DNA from: Bosea sp. 124 | Lineage (GTDB): Bacteria; Pseudomonadota; Alphaproteobacteria; Rhizobiales; Beijerinckiaceae | Reading direction: 5' to 3' | Length of the DNA stretch: 64,000 nt | Assembly: GCF_003046175.1 (NCBI RefSeq) | Contig: NZ_PZZM01000001.1 | Coordinates: forward strand, 4,977,001 to 5,041,000 | Part shown: positions 31,470 through 39,786 of the stretch, in pieces | Position numbering within the stretch: position 1 is the stretch's first letter | Layout of the letters: the number at the start of each line of letters is the position of its first letter | Program-made: the position numbers and the translations under genes | The notes under the pieces: model-generated | Databases searched by the model: none | Seen by the model: the letters and a program-made list of their open reading frames with translations, nothing else | Told to the model about the DNA's origin: nothing

Positions 31470-31672
31470 GGACGGTCACTCCTGAATCCCACCTCACCGA
31501 AACGGTGTCGACGGGTCGGAACTCGAAGCCTGCACAAACGCAACAACCGGGTTCCCGTCAAGTCCCCCGCCTCCTGCATCGCAGCCCGACGGCGCTAGTT
31601 AACACACGAGATCATGGCTGGCGAGAGCGTCCCGAGGAGCATGGAACTTATTGAAAATCGACAGCAAGGCCT

Positions 31673-32410
31673 TCAAACCATTGTCATTCCGCCGTTGACG
31701 TGAAGGGTCTGGCCCGTCACGTATCCCGCCTCTCCACTGGCGAGATAGGCCACAGCGGCCGCGACGTCGGCGCCCGAGCCGAGGCGCCCCATCGGCACGT
31801 CGGAGAGGATGCCCTCGCGCTGCTTCTCGGTCAGCGACTGCGTCATCGGTGACTCGATGAAGCCCGGCGACACGACGTTGACGGTGATGTTGCGGCTGGC
31901 GACTTCGGCGGCGAGCGCCTTCGACATGCCGATCAACCCGGCTTTGGAGGCGGCATAATTGCCTTGCCCCGGATTGCCGGTGGTGCCGACGACGGAGCCG
32001 ATCGAGATGATGCGGCCATAACGGCGGCGCATCATCGACTTCACGGCCGCGCGCGAGAGCCGGAAGGCCGCCGTCAGGTTGACCGCGATGACGCTGTCCC
32101 AGTCCTCGTCCTTCAGGCGCAGGAAGAGATTGTCCTTTGTCACGCCGGCATTGTTCACGAGGATATCGAGACCGCCGAGCTTCTCCTCGGCTGAGGGCAC
32201 GAGCGCCTCGACCGAATCCTTGTCGGCGAGGTTGCAGGGCGCGATCACGACGCGCTCGCCGAATTCGGCGGCCAGCGCCTCGAGGGCCTCCATTCGCGTG
32301 CCCGAAAGCGCGACCGTGGCACCCTGTGCATGAAGCACGCGCGCGATGGCGCCGCCGAGGCCCCCGGTCGCGCCCGTGACAAGAGCCTTCCTGCCCGTCA
32401 GATCAAGCAT
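31673..32410 (-). CDS. fabG: 3-oxoacyl-ACP reductase
   Basis: FabG reduces 3-oxoacyl-ACP with NADPH. The 245-residue product has the Rossmann motif TGATGGLGGAIA (residues 12-23), NNAGVTKDNL, the catalytic Ser in ISIGSVVGTTGN and Tyr-x-x-x-Lys in YAASKAGLIG. The GGMTMV C-terminus is standard for the tetramer. It lies 75 bases downstream of fabD on the same strand. Confidence 0.96.
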   Translation of the reverse strand: MLDLTGRKALVTGATGGLGGAIARVLHAQGATVALSGTRMEALEALAAEFGERVVIAPCNLADKDSVEALVPSAEEKLGGLDILVNNAGVTKDNLFLRLKDEDWDSVIAVNLTAAFRLSRAAVKSMMRRRYGRIISIGSVVGTTGNPGQGNYAASKAGLIGMSKALAAEVASRNITVNVVSPGFIESPMTQSLTEKQREGILSDVPMGRLGSGADVAAAVAYLASGEAGYVTGQTLHVNGGMTMV

Positions 32411-32485
32411 CGTCTCTCCCTTTCGGCGTTCTGCCGTCTCTTGCCCGTTCAGAGCTTTTTTACCCGTTCGCGCCCTTGCGGCCGT

Positions 32486-33421
32486 TCAGGGTTTGTAACC
32501 TGCAACATCGTCGGCCGTTCCAACCGAGAGCGGCGTCGCGCCCGCGGCGATGCGCTTGACCAGTCCGGCCAGGACCTTGCCGCTGCCGGCCTCGACGAAA
32601 CGCGTCACGCCGGCCGCCGTCATGGCCTCGACGCATTCGCGCCAGCGCACCGTACCCGTGACCTGCGCCACCAGCGAGGCACGAATCGCGTCCGGCTCGG
32701 TGAGCGGGGCTGCACCGACATTGGCCATGACCGGCACCACCGGCGCCTGCATGGCAACCTGCGCCAGCGCCGCCTGCATGGCCTCGGCCGCCGGCTGCAT
32801 CAGCGTGCAATGGAACGGGGCCGAAACCGGCAGGAGCATGGCGCGCCTGACGCCGCGCTCGCCGGCCAGCGCAATGGCGCGCTCGACGGCGGCCTTTGCC
32901 CCGGACAGCACGACCTGGCCGCCGCCATTATCGTTGGCCACCTCGCAGGCCTGCCCCTGGGCCGCGTCGGCGGCGATGGCGCGCGCCAGATCGAGTTCGG
33001 CACCGAGCAGGGCCGCCATGGCGCCCTCGCCCGGCGGCACGGCCTTCTGCATGGCGTCGCCGCGAATGCGCAGCAGGCGCGCCGCATCGGCGATGCTGAA
33101 GGTGCCGGCGGCGGCGAGCGCCGAATATTCGCCGAGCGAATGGCCGGCGACGAAGGCTGCGTCGCGCTTCAGATCGAGCCCGGCTTCCGCTTCAAGCACG
33201 CGCACGACCGCGAGGCTGACGGCCATCAGCGCCGGCTGCGCGTTGGCGGTGAGGGTCAGCTCGTCGAGAGGACCGTCCCACATCAGCGCAGAGAGCTTCT
33301 GCGACAGCGCCGCATCGACCTCGTCGAACACGGCCTTGGCCACCGGGAAAGCCTCGGCGAGTGTCTTGCCCATGCCGACAGCCTGGGAGCCCTGCCCGGG
33401 AAAGAGGAACGCGGTCGTCAT
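32486..33421 (-). CDS. fabD: Malonyl-CoA:ACP transacylase
   Basis: FabD loads malonyl groups onto ACP to feed elongation. The 311-residue product opens with FLFPGQGSQAVGMGK and has the nucleophile Ser95 in AGHSLGEYSALAAAG. A GAGG ribosome site lies seven bases before the ATG at 33421. It heads the fabD-fabG-acpP-fabF string and is divergent from rpsF. Confidence 0.96.
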   Translation of the reverse strand: MTTAFLFPGQGSQAVGMGKTLAEAFPVAKAVFDEVDAALSQKLSALMWDGPLDELTLTANAQPALMAVSLAVVRVLEAEAGLDLKRDAAFVAGHSLGEYSALAAAGTFSIADAARLLRIRGDAMQKAVPPGEGAMAALLGAELDLARAIAADAAQGQACEVANDNGGGQVVLSGAKAAVERAIALAGERGVRRAMLLPVSAPFHCTLMQPAAEAMQAALAQVAMQAPVVPVMANVGAAPLTEPDAIRASLVAQVTGTVRWRECVEAMTAAGVTRFVEAGSGKVLAGLVKRIAAGATPLSVGTADDVAGYKP

Positions 33422-33767
33422 TCGGCTGCCTCGAATTCAAAGTTTTCTTGCGCGAATTCACCGGGCTGTCACACTGCCTTGGACGTCAAGTCAAGCGCGG
33501 GGCCGGAATATTCGCCTCCAAAACCGGGGCGGCGCACTGATTTCGGTTGCATGACGGGGCCCGAGCCTGTAACGACCGCCTCCTGTTTGTTCGGCCGGAG
33601 GCTGAACGGATGGCGCTGCGCACTCACCCTCCACGAGATCGCTCCGCAGGCTCCTTCAGGGAGTCGTCATCCCGTGTCTCCGCCTTCGATGAAATCCTGT
33701 CGGGCCTTATCCAGGGCTCGGAGGGCTCCGCGCCGAGCGAAACAGGGTGAAACGAGGAAGGCCAACC
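33422..33767. other. Divergent intergenic region fabD / rpsF
   Basis: This 346-base gap holds the fabD promoter on one side and a long rpsF leader on the other. The leader contains a GC-rich hairpin at 33589-33607. A string catcccgtg near 33667 resembles the end of the dispersed palindrome family. Short frames here overlap on both strands and lack ribosome sites, so I call no gene. Whether the leader binds the S6:S18 complex cannot be told by eye. Confidence 0.5.
33589..33607 (+). promoter_or_regulatory. Hairpin in rpsF leader
   Basis: gttcggcc and ggctgaac pair over eight positions, one of them G-U, around a three-base loop, about 160 bases upstream of the rpsF start. Autoregulatory leaders are known for rpsF operons in other bacteria, so this stem is a candidate. 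No specific consensus could be matched. Confidence 0.35.
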
Positions 33768-34226
33768 ATGGCATTGTACGAGCATGTTCTGCTCGCGCGG
33801 CAAGACGTCAGCGCGCAGCAGGTCGAGACCCTTGTCGAGACGTTCAAGGGCATCATCGAGGCGAATGGCGGCTCGGTCCCCAAGATCGAGTACTGGGGCG
33901 TCAAGTCGCTGGGCTATCGCATCAAGAAGAACCGCAAGGCGCATTACTCGCTGCTGAACATCGACGCTCCCTCCGCCGCCGTGCTGGAGATGGAGCGCCA
34001 GATGCGCATCAACGAGGACGTGCTGCGCTTCCTGACCATCCGCGTCGAAGAGCTCGAGGAAGGCCAGTCGGCCATGCTGCAGAAGCGCGACCGTGATGAT
34101 CGTGGCGACCGGGGCGACCGCTTCGACCGTCCCGGCGGCGGCGACCGTTTCGACCGCGGCCCGCGTCGTGACCGTCCGCGTCGTGACGACGAAGCTGCTC
34201 CTGAAACGACCGGCGCGGAGGCCTGA
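33768..34226 (+). CDS. rpsF: 30S ribosomal protein S6 with Arg/Asp-rich tail
   Basis: S6 binds S18 and 16S rRNA in the small-subunit platform. Residues 1-105 match the family ([40 protein letters not shown]). From about residue 108 a tail of RD, RGD and RFDR repeats makes the protein 152 residues, longer than the E. coli core. The ATG at 33768 is chosen because GAGGAAGGCC precedes it and homology begins there; an in-frame ATG at 33747 adds seven residues. rpsR starts three bases after the stop. Confidence 0.95.
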   Translation: MALYEHVLLARQDVSAQQVETLVETFKGIIEANGGSVPKIEYWGVKSLGYRIKKNRKAHYSLLNIDAPSAAVLEMERQMRINEDVLRFLTIRVEELEEGQSAMLQKRDRDDRGDRGDRFDRPGGGDRFDRGPRRDRPRRDDEAAPETTGAEA

Positions 34227-34229
34227 GCC

Positions 34230-34475
34230 ATGTCGACTGCATCCGCTGGCGCACGCCGCCCCTTCTTCCGCCGCCGCAAGTCCTGCCCCTTCTCGGGCGA
34301 GGGCGCTCCGAAGATCGACTACAAGGATGTGCGCCTGCTCTCGCGCTACATCTCCGAGCGCGGCAAGATCGTGCCGTCGCGCATCACGGCGGTCTCCGCC
34401 AAGAAGCAGCGCGAGCTCGCCCAGGCGATCAAGCGCGCCCGCTTCCTCGGCCTGCTGCCCTACGTCATCCGCTGA
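34230..34475 (+). CDS. rpsR: 30S ribosomal protein S18
   Basis: S18 pairs with S6 on the platform. The 81-residue product shows [16 protein letters not shown] and [18 protein letters not shown], with [12 protein letters not shown] at the C-terminus. It follows rpsF by three bases and a strong GC hairpin follows its stop. Confidence 0.96.
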   Translation: MSTASAGARRPFFRRRKSCPFSGEGAPKIDYKDVRLLSRYISERGKIVPSRITAVSAKKQRELAQAIKRARFLGLLPYVIR

Positions 34476-34490
34476 GCGGATTGGAATACC

Positions 34491-34514
34491 CCGGCGGCGA
34501 GCGATCGCCGCCGG
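34491..34514 (+). repeat. Perfect 10-bp hairpin after rpsR
   Basis: ccggcggcga (34491-34500) and tcgccgccgg (34505-34514) form a perfect stem with a GCGA tetraloop, which is of the stable GNRA class. No T run follows, so it is more likely a 3'-end stabiliser or partial attenuator than an intrinsic terminator, and it would adjust expression between rpsR and the DUF2232 gene. Confidence 0.55.
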
Positions 34515-34634
34515 ATACTGACCTGAATTCCACCAGTCGCCCTGTGGTGAAACTCCACCGGGTTCGTTGAGGCGGAATGCCTCTCACCCTGCCCGGCCGT
34601 CAGGCCCGGGAGCAGCGGGACAGCAGGACAACGA

Positions 34635-35594
34635 ATGATTCCGATCGTCGGCATCGGCGCGGGCCTGGTTGCGGCCCTGCTCTTCTCAGTGGTGATCACC
34701 GGATCGCCGCTGGCCGTGCTGTTGTATTCGGCTGCCCCCCTTCCGATCCTGATCGCCGCGCTCGGCTGGAACCACCGCGCCGGGCTGTTCGCCGCAGCCG
34801 CCGGCGCGGTCGCTGTCGCCATCGCGCTCAGCCTGCCGGCCGGCATCGCGTTTGCGCTGATCATCGCCCTGCCGGCCTGGTGGATCGCCTATCTGGCCTT
34901 GCTGGCACGGACGGACGGCACGGCCGCGACTGAATGGTATCCGCTCGGCAACCTGATGATCTGGATCGCTGCGACCGCGACGATGGCGACCGTCGCCAGC
35001 GCGCTGGTGATGACGACGGATTACGAGGCCTATCGCTCGGTCATCGCGCGCATCGTCGAGAACCTGCTGGCCGAGATGGTCCGCAGCAAGATGCTCACCC
35101 TGCCGGAGGGCACCACGCAGGCCGAGCTCGCGGCAAGCGTCACGCCGCTGCTGGTGCGGGCCGTGCCGCTCGGCATCGGCGCCTCGGTCGTCACCACGAT
35201 CACCGCCAATCTCTGGATCGCCGCAAAGGCCGTCCGGCTTTCGGGCCGCCTGCCACGGCCCTGGCCCTTCATCCCGTCGACGACGTTGCCGCGCCAGGCG
35301 CTGCTGCTGCTGGCGGCGGGTTTCGCCACGGCCGCGCTCGACGGCTTCGTCGGGCTGGCGGGCGTGGCCCTGGTCGGTGCCCTGCTCGCCACCTTCATGT
35401 TCACCGGGCTCGCCATGCTGCACGACCTGTCGCGCGGACAGGCCTGGCGCACCCCGATGCTCGTCAGCGTCTATGTCGCGCTCGTCGTGATGCAGGCCGT
35501 GCTGACCCCGCTGCTGGCGCTCGCCGGCGTGCTCGACACCCTTCTCGGCCTGCGCAAGCGAGCCGCGCTGCCTCCACCGCCTTCCAAGACATGA
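34635..35594 (+). CDS. DUF2232 family integral membrane protein
   Basis: The 319-residue product is almost wholly hydrophobic, with about eight predicted transmembrane helices and a short Pro-rich end (ALPPPPSKT). It matches the DUF2232 family by position and appearance; that family is constantly found between rpsR and rplI in Hyphomicrobiales. The function is unknown; some relatives resemble the energy-coupling membrane protein YybS. The start is ATG at 34635. Confidence 0.85.
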   Translation: MIPIVGIGAGLVAALLFSVVITGSPLAVLLYSAAPLPILIAALGWNHRAGLFAAAAGAVAVAIALSLPAGIAFALIIALPAWWIAYLALLARTDGTAATEWYPLGNLMIWIAATATMATVASALVMTTDYEAYRSVIARIVENLLAEMVRSKMLTLPEGTTQAELAASVTPLLVRAVPLGIGASVVTTITANLWIAAKAVRLSGRLPRPWPFIPSTTLPRQALLLLAAGFATAALDGFVGLAGVALVGALLATFMFTGLAMLHDLSRGQAWRTPMLVSVYVALVVMQAVLTPLLALAGVLDTLLGLRKRAALPPPPSKT

Positions 35595-35662
35595 CCTGAA
35601 CCACCCGCCTTGACTACCAAGACCTGAACCACACCCAACCGATCTCAAAAAGGAAGAAGACC

Positions 35663-36226
35663 ATGGAAGTGATCCTGCTCGAACGCGTCGCCAAGCTCGG
35701 CCAGATGGGCGAAGTCGTCCGCGTGCGCGACGGCTTCGGCCGCAACTACCTGCTCGCCCGCGGCAAGGCGCTGCGCGCCACCGAGGAGAACCGCAAGCGC
35801 TTCGAGAGCCAGAAGATCGAGCTCGAGACCCGCAATCTCGAGCTGAAGTCGGAAGCCGAGTCCGTTGCCGGGACGCTCGACGGCTTCAGCGTCGTGATGC
35901 TGCGCCAGTCGGGCGAGTCCGGCGTGCTCTACGGTTCGGTCTCGACCCGCGACATCGCCGAGGCGCTGATCGCCGAAGGCTTCCACGTCGCCCGCAGCCA
36001 GGTGACGCTGAACACCCCGATCAAGACGCTCGGCCTGCACACCGTCCCGGTCGTGCTGCATCCGGAGGTTTCGGTCACGGTCACCGTCAACATCGCCCGT
36101 TCGGCCGAGGAAGCCGAGCGCCAGGTGCGCGGCGAGAACGTCACGGCCCGTGAGGAGTTCGACCTCGACGATCTCGGCCTCGAGGTCGGTGCCGCGCTGG
36201 CGGAAGCCGGCGAGGACGATCGCTGA
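35663..36226 (+). CDS. rplI: 50S ribosomal protein L9
   Basis: L9 binds 23S rRNA and extends from the L1 stalk base. The 187-residue product has the signature [21 protein letters not shown] followed by [15 protein letters not shown], a long connecting helix and the C-terminal RNA-binding domain, with an acidic tail. An AAGGAAGAAG ribosome site precedes the ATG at 35663. It closes the rpsF operon and an intrinsic terminator follows. Confidence 0.96.
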   Translation: MEVILLERVAKLGQMGEVVRVRDGFGRNYLLARGKALRATEENRKRFESQKIELETRNLELKSEAESVAGTLDGFSVVMLRQSGESGVLYGSVSTRDIAEALIAEGFHVARSQVTLNTPIKTLGLHTVPVVLHPEVSVTVTVNIARSAEEAERQVRGENVTAREEFDLDDLGLEVGAALAEAGEDDR

Positions 36227-36255
36227 GATCGGGTTTCGACCTGCGCAATCAGAGG

Positions 36256-36284
36256 GGCGCCGCGAGCAATCGCGGCGCCTTTTT
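36256..36284 (+). terminator. Intrinsic terminator after rplI
   Basis: ggcgccgcg and cgcggcgcc form a perfect 9-bp stem with loop agcaat, followed by five T residues at 36280-36284. It lies 30 bases after the rplI stop codon and ends the rpsF-rpsR-DUF2232-rplI transcript just before the opposite-strand vapC gene. Confidence 0.9.
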
Positions 36285-36300
36285 CACACCTGCAATCGGG

Positions 36301-36714
36301 TCACGAGTCCCAGGGGTTGATGACCGTCAGCCCAGTGCCGTTGAAATCCGTGACATTGCGCGTTGCCAGGCGGCCACCATTGACCAGAGCAACAGCGGCG
36401 ATCATCCCGTCGGCTCCTGACATCTGGATACCGCGTCGCGCAGCCTGGCCCATGATCTCGCCATATGTCAGCGCGGCCTCTTCAGTGAATGGGAAGATGC
36501 GACCGGCAAACCGCTGCCTCAACGCATGAAGGCCGCCTTCCAGTCGTTTGGCGCGCTCGTCAGGCCTTATCTTCTGAATTCCTAATGCGACCTCGGCGAT
36601 CACGACAGACGACAGCGCGAGTTCGGCATCATGGCGCGCCAGCCACGCCTCGACATGCCGCGTGGGGACGATATTCAAGATCTCGGAGATGACGTTCGTA
36701 TCGACGAAAATCAC
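36301..36714 (-). CDS. vapC: PIN-domain ribonuclease toxin (VapC family)
   Basis: VapC toxins are metal-dependent RNases, often cutting initiator tRNA or rRNA. The 137-residue product has the PIN acidic residues in FVDTNVISEIL (Asp5), SSVVIAEVALGI (Glu), SGADGMIAAVAL (Asp) and the final RNVTDFNGTG. This is the complete catalytic set, so it looks active. Its ATG overlaps the antitoxin stop codon by four bases. It is on the opposite strand to rplI and dnaB. Confidence 0.9.
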   Translation of the reverse strand: MIFVDTNVISEILNIVPTRHVEAWLARHDAELALSSVVIAEVALGIQKIRPDERAKRLEGGLHALRQRFAGRIFPFTEEAALTYGEIMGQAARRGIQMSGADGMIAAVALVNGGRLATRNVTDFNGTGLTVINPWDS

Positions 36715-36959
36715 AGATCAATGCCGGGGTGCGGCTTGCGATTTTCACGAATGATCGCTTCCAGATCGATGTCGGTTGCGGCTTCCGCGCGCAACCGCGC
36801 GTAAAACTCCGCAGCTGGCTCGCGTCCCGCCTCCCTCGCCTCGTAAAGTTCTAGAGCGCGCTCGACGACGCTTGCGACGGTGCGCTTTTCGCGCTGCGCC
36901 AGACGGTGCGCAATGTCCCGCGCCCGCGCACTGCGGACGGAAAGCTGGGGCTCGGCCAT
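36711..36959 (-). CDS. vapB: VapB-type antitoxin (Rv0623/PSK-like)
   Basis: The 82-residue product is the likely antitoxin and autorepressor. Its N-terminal half (QLSVRSARARDIAHRLAQRE) fits the ribbon-helix-helix-like PSK/Rv0623 family, and the C-terminal part ending NRKPHPGIDL is the toxin-wrapping tail. The ATG at 36959 follows GGAGGTCGAC, a perfect ribosome site; an in-frame start at 37013 would add 18 unconserved residues. It overlaps vapC by four bases, the usual antitoxin-first layout. Confidence 0.85.
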   Translation of the reverse strand: MAEPQLSVRSARARDIAHRLAQREKRTVASVVERALELYEAREAGREPAAEFYARLRAEAATDIDLEAIIRENRKPHPGIDL

Positions 36960-37165
36960 GTCGACCTCCTGGGAACCGCTTGAGAGAGTACCCCTCGCCG
37001 GACCTGCCATCAAGATGGCAGAAGATGGCTAGATGGCTGAATATCCTGTCGTCGTCTGACAGGGGTCCGCTTCAGACTGTGGACAATTCGGACTACTCGA
37101 CGACGAATGTTGCGTTCCCCTCTCGTTCTCTTTCGCTATCACTCAGCGCTGACTTATCCAAGGCC

Positions 37166-38653
37166 ATGGCCACAGCAACCGCCCTCGTCGCCCGCCTCGA
37201 AACCCGCGAGGCCGAATACCGCGTCCAGCCTCACAACATCGAGGCGGAGCAGGCGCTGCTGGGCGCGATCCTGGTCAATAACGACGCCTTCTACCGCGTC
37301 TCCGACTTCCTGCTGCCGGACCATTTCTTCGAGCCGATCCATCAGCGCGTTTTCGAGCTGACCTCGAGCCTGATCCGGGCCGGCAAGATCGCGACGCCGA
37401 TCACGCTCAAGACCTTCGTCGGCGAGATGGACCTCGGCGGCATCACAGCCTCGCAATATCTCGCGCGCCTCGCGGCTGAGGCCACGACGGTCATCAATGC
37501 CGGCGATTATGGTCGCACGGTCTATGATCTGGCGGTTCGCCGCCTGCTGATCGGTGTCGGCGAAGACCTGGTCAACGTCGCCTACGACGCGCCGGTCGAG
37601 ATGGCGCCGCGCGAGCAGATCGAGGAAGCCGAGCGCAAGCTTTACGAACTCGCCGAAAAGGGCCGCTACGAGGGCGGCTTCCAGAAATTCGACGGGGCGC
37701 TCTACACCGCCATCGAGATGGCCGCCAACGCCTATCAACGCGCGGGCGGTCTGTCGGGTCTGTCGACGGGCCTGCGCGATCTCGACCACCGGATGGGCGG
37801 CCTGCAGCACTCGGACCTGATCGTGCTCGCCGGCCGCCCGGCCATGGGCAAGACCTCGCTTGCCACCAACATCGCCTTCAACATCGCCAAGGCCTGGCGT
37901 GGCGAGCGCCAGACCGATGGCACGATCAAGACGGTCGATGGCGGCATCGTCGCTTTCTTCTCGCTCGAAATGTCGGCCGACCAGCTCGCCACCCGCATCG
38001 TCGCCGAGCAGTCGGGCATCTCCTCCTACAAGATCCGGCAGGGCCGCATCACCGAGGCCGATTTTGCCAAGCTGACCGATGTCGCGGCACAGATCGAGAA
38101 GCTGCCGCTCTATATCGACCAGACCGGCGGCATCTCGATCGCCCAGCTCGTCGCCCGTGCCCGCAGGCTGAAGCGCCAGAAGGGCCTCGACGTCCTGTTC
38201 ATCGACTACCTGCAGCTTCTCTCCGGCTCCTCCAAGAACAATCAAAACCGCGTGCAGGAGCTGACCGAGATCACGACCAGCCTGAAGGCGCTGGCGAAGG
38301 AACTCGCGGTTCCGATCGTTGCGCTCTCGCAGCTCTCGCGCCAGGTCGAAAGCCGCGACGACAAGCGCCCACAGCTCTCCGACCTGCGCGAATCCGGCTC
38401 GATCGAGCAGGACGCAGACGTGGTGATGTTCGTCTATCGCGACGAATATTACCTCAAGGGCAAGGAGCCGCGCCCAAACACGCCCGAACACGCAACCTGG
38501 CTCAACGAAATGGAGCTGGCGCATGGCGTGGCCGAGTTGATCATCGGCAAGCAGCGCCATGGCCCGACCGGCGCGATCGCGCTGCAGTTCGACGCCGAGG
38601 TGACACGCTTCTCCGACCGAGCCGACGACATGCGACTTCCGGACCGCGAATGA
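37166..38653 (+). CDS. dnaB: Replicative DNA helicase
   Basis: DnaB is the hexameric 5'-3' helicase of the fork. The 495-residue product has the N-terminal collar domain with PHNIEAEQALLGAILVNNDA and the RecA-like domain with Walker A GRPAMGKTSL near 222-231, FFSLEMSADQLATRI and Walker B VLFIDYLQLLSG. No intein is seen. The start is ATG 37166; upstream in-frame sequence is unconserved. It overlaps alr by four bases. Confidence 0.96.
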   Translation: MATATALVARLETREAEYRVQPHNIEAEQALLGAILVNNDAFYRVSDFLLPDHFFEPIHQRVFELTSSLIRAGKIATPITLKTFVGEMDLGGITASQYLARLAAEATTVINAGDYGRTVYDLAVRRLLIGVGEDLVNVAYDAPVEMAPREQIEEAERKLYELAEKGRYEGGFQKFDGALYTAIEMAANAYQRAGGLSGLSTGLRDLDHRMGGLQHSDLIVLAGRPAMGKTSLATNIAFNIAKAWRGERQTDGTIKTVDGGIVAFFSLEMSADQLATRIVAEQSGISSYKIRQGRITEADFAKLTDVAAQIEKLPLYIDQTGGISIAQLVARARRLKRQKGLDVLFIDYLQLLSGSSKNNQNRVQELTEITTSLKALAKELAVPIVALSQLSRQVESRDDKRPQLSDLRESGSIEQDADVVMFVYRDEYYLKGKEPRPNTPEHATWLNEMELAHGVAELIIGKQRHGPTGAIALQFDAEVTRFSDRADDMRLPDRE

Positions 38654-39780
38654 CGATTTTCGATACGCCCGATGCCGAAACCTGCGGCACCATCCTGACG
38701 ATCGACCTCGGTGCGCTCGTCGCGAACTGGCGTTCGCTGGGCGAACGCGCGGGGACCGAAGCTTCCGCCGTCGTCAAGGCCAACGCCTATGGGCTGGGCC
38801 TCGAACCGGCCGTGACGGCGCTGGCTGCCGCAGGCTGCGAGAGCTTCTTCGTCGCCCATCTCTCGGAAGGCGTCCGAGCCCGCGCCGTTGCACCGCGAGC
38901 TGCGATCTATGTGCTCAACGGGCTCCTGCCGGGCAGCGCCGGCCGCTATGCCGAGCATGATTTGTCGCCGGTCCTCGGCTCGTCCGAGGAATTGCAGGAA
39001 TGGGCGGCATTCCGAGCCTCCGGGGCGGCGGTCAGGCCTGCCGCCTTGCATCTCGACACGGCGATGAACCGTCTCGGCATCTGGCCGGGCGAGGGCATGA
39101 GCCTGATGCGTGCGCTCAAGGCCGACATCGACGCTGCCGGAATCGGGCTGGTGATGAGCCATTTCGCCTCTTCGGAAGACGAGAACGACCCGGCCAATGC
39201 GCGCCAGATCGCGGCCTTTTCCGAGATTGCGGCCGCTTTCCCCGGCATTCCCGCCTCGCTGAAGAACTCGTCGGGGCATTTCCTGAAGGACTGTCCCTCC
39301 TACCAGCTCACCCGGCCGGGCTATGCGCTCTATGGCGGCAATCCGACGCCCGGCCTCGCCAATCCGATGCGGCCCGTCATCGCTCTGACCTCGCGCATCC
39401 TGCAGCTTCGCGATGTCGAGGCCGGCATGCAGGTCGGCTATAACGGCCGCTGGACGACCAAGCGGAAGAGCCGGCTCGCCACGATCTGCCTCGGCTATGC
39501 CGACGGCTATCCGCGCAATGCGAGCTGGACCGACACGAGCACGGGTGGCTCGGCGATCGCCGGTGGCGTCGTCTGCCCGTTCGTCGGCACGGTCTCGATG
39601 GATCTGATCATCGTCGACGTGACGGAGGCGCCGGCCGCGCAAGCGAAGCGCGGTGACCCGGTCACGCTGATCGGCGGCCCGCTCGATCTCGAGACGGTCG
39701 GTGCCGGTGCCAAGACGATCGGCTACGAGATCCTGACCAGCCTCGGCCGGCGCCATGCGCGCCGCTATCTCGGGCTCTAG
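38650..39780 (+). CDS. alr: Alanine racemase
   Basis: It makes D-alanine for peptidoglycan using pyridoxal phosphate. The 376-residue product has the PLP-lysine motif AVVKANAYGLGLEP and, in the C-terminal beta domain, VGYNGRWTTKRKSRLATICLG and PFVGTVSMDLIIVDVT, which carry the catalytic tyrosine and active-site residues. The ATG overlaps the dnaB stop (ATGA) and radA follows after six bases. dnaB-alr-radA is a conserved alphaproteobacterial string. Confidence 0.95.
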   Translation: MTIFDTPDAETCGTILTIDLGALVANWRSLGERAGTEASAVVKANAYGLGLEPAVTALAAAGCESFFVAHLSEGVRARAVAPRAAIYVLNGLLPGSAGRYAEHDLSPVLGSSEELQEWAAFRASGAAVRPAALHLDTAMNRLGIWPGEGMSLMRALKADIDAAGIGLVMSHFASSEDENDPANARQIAAFSEIAAAFPGIPASLKNSSGHFLKDCPSYQLTRPGYALYGGNPTPGLANPMRPVIALTSRILQLRDVEAGMQVGYNGRWTTKRKSRLATICLGYADGYPRNASWTDTSTGGSAIAGGVVCPFVGTVSMDLIIVDVTEAPAAQAKRGDPVTLIGGPLDLETVGAGAKTIGYEILTSLGRRHARRYLGL

Positions 39781-39786
39781 CCGCGC

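Noticed and set aside
33547-33750. Short open frame in the rpsF leader
   Set aside because: No ribosome site, Arg/Ser-rich composition typical of off-frame GC-rich DNA, and overlap with a leader hairpin.
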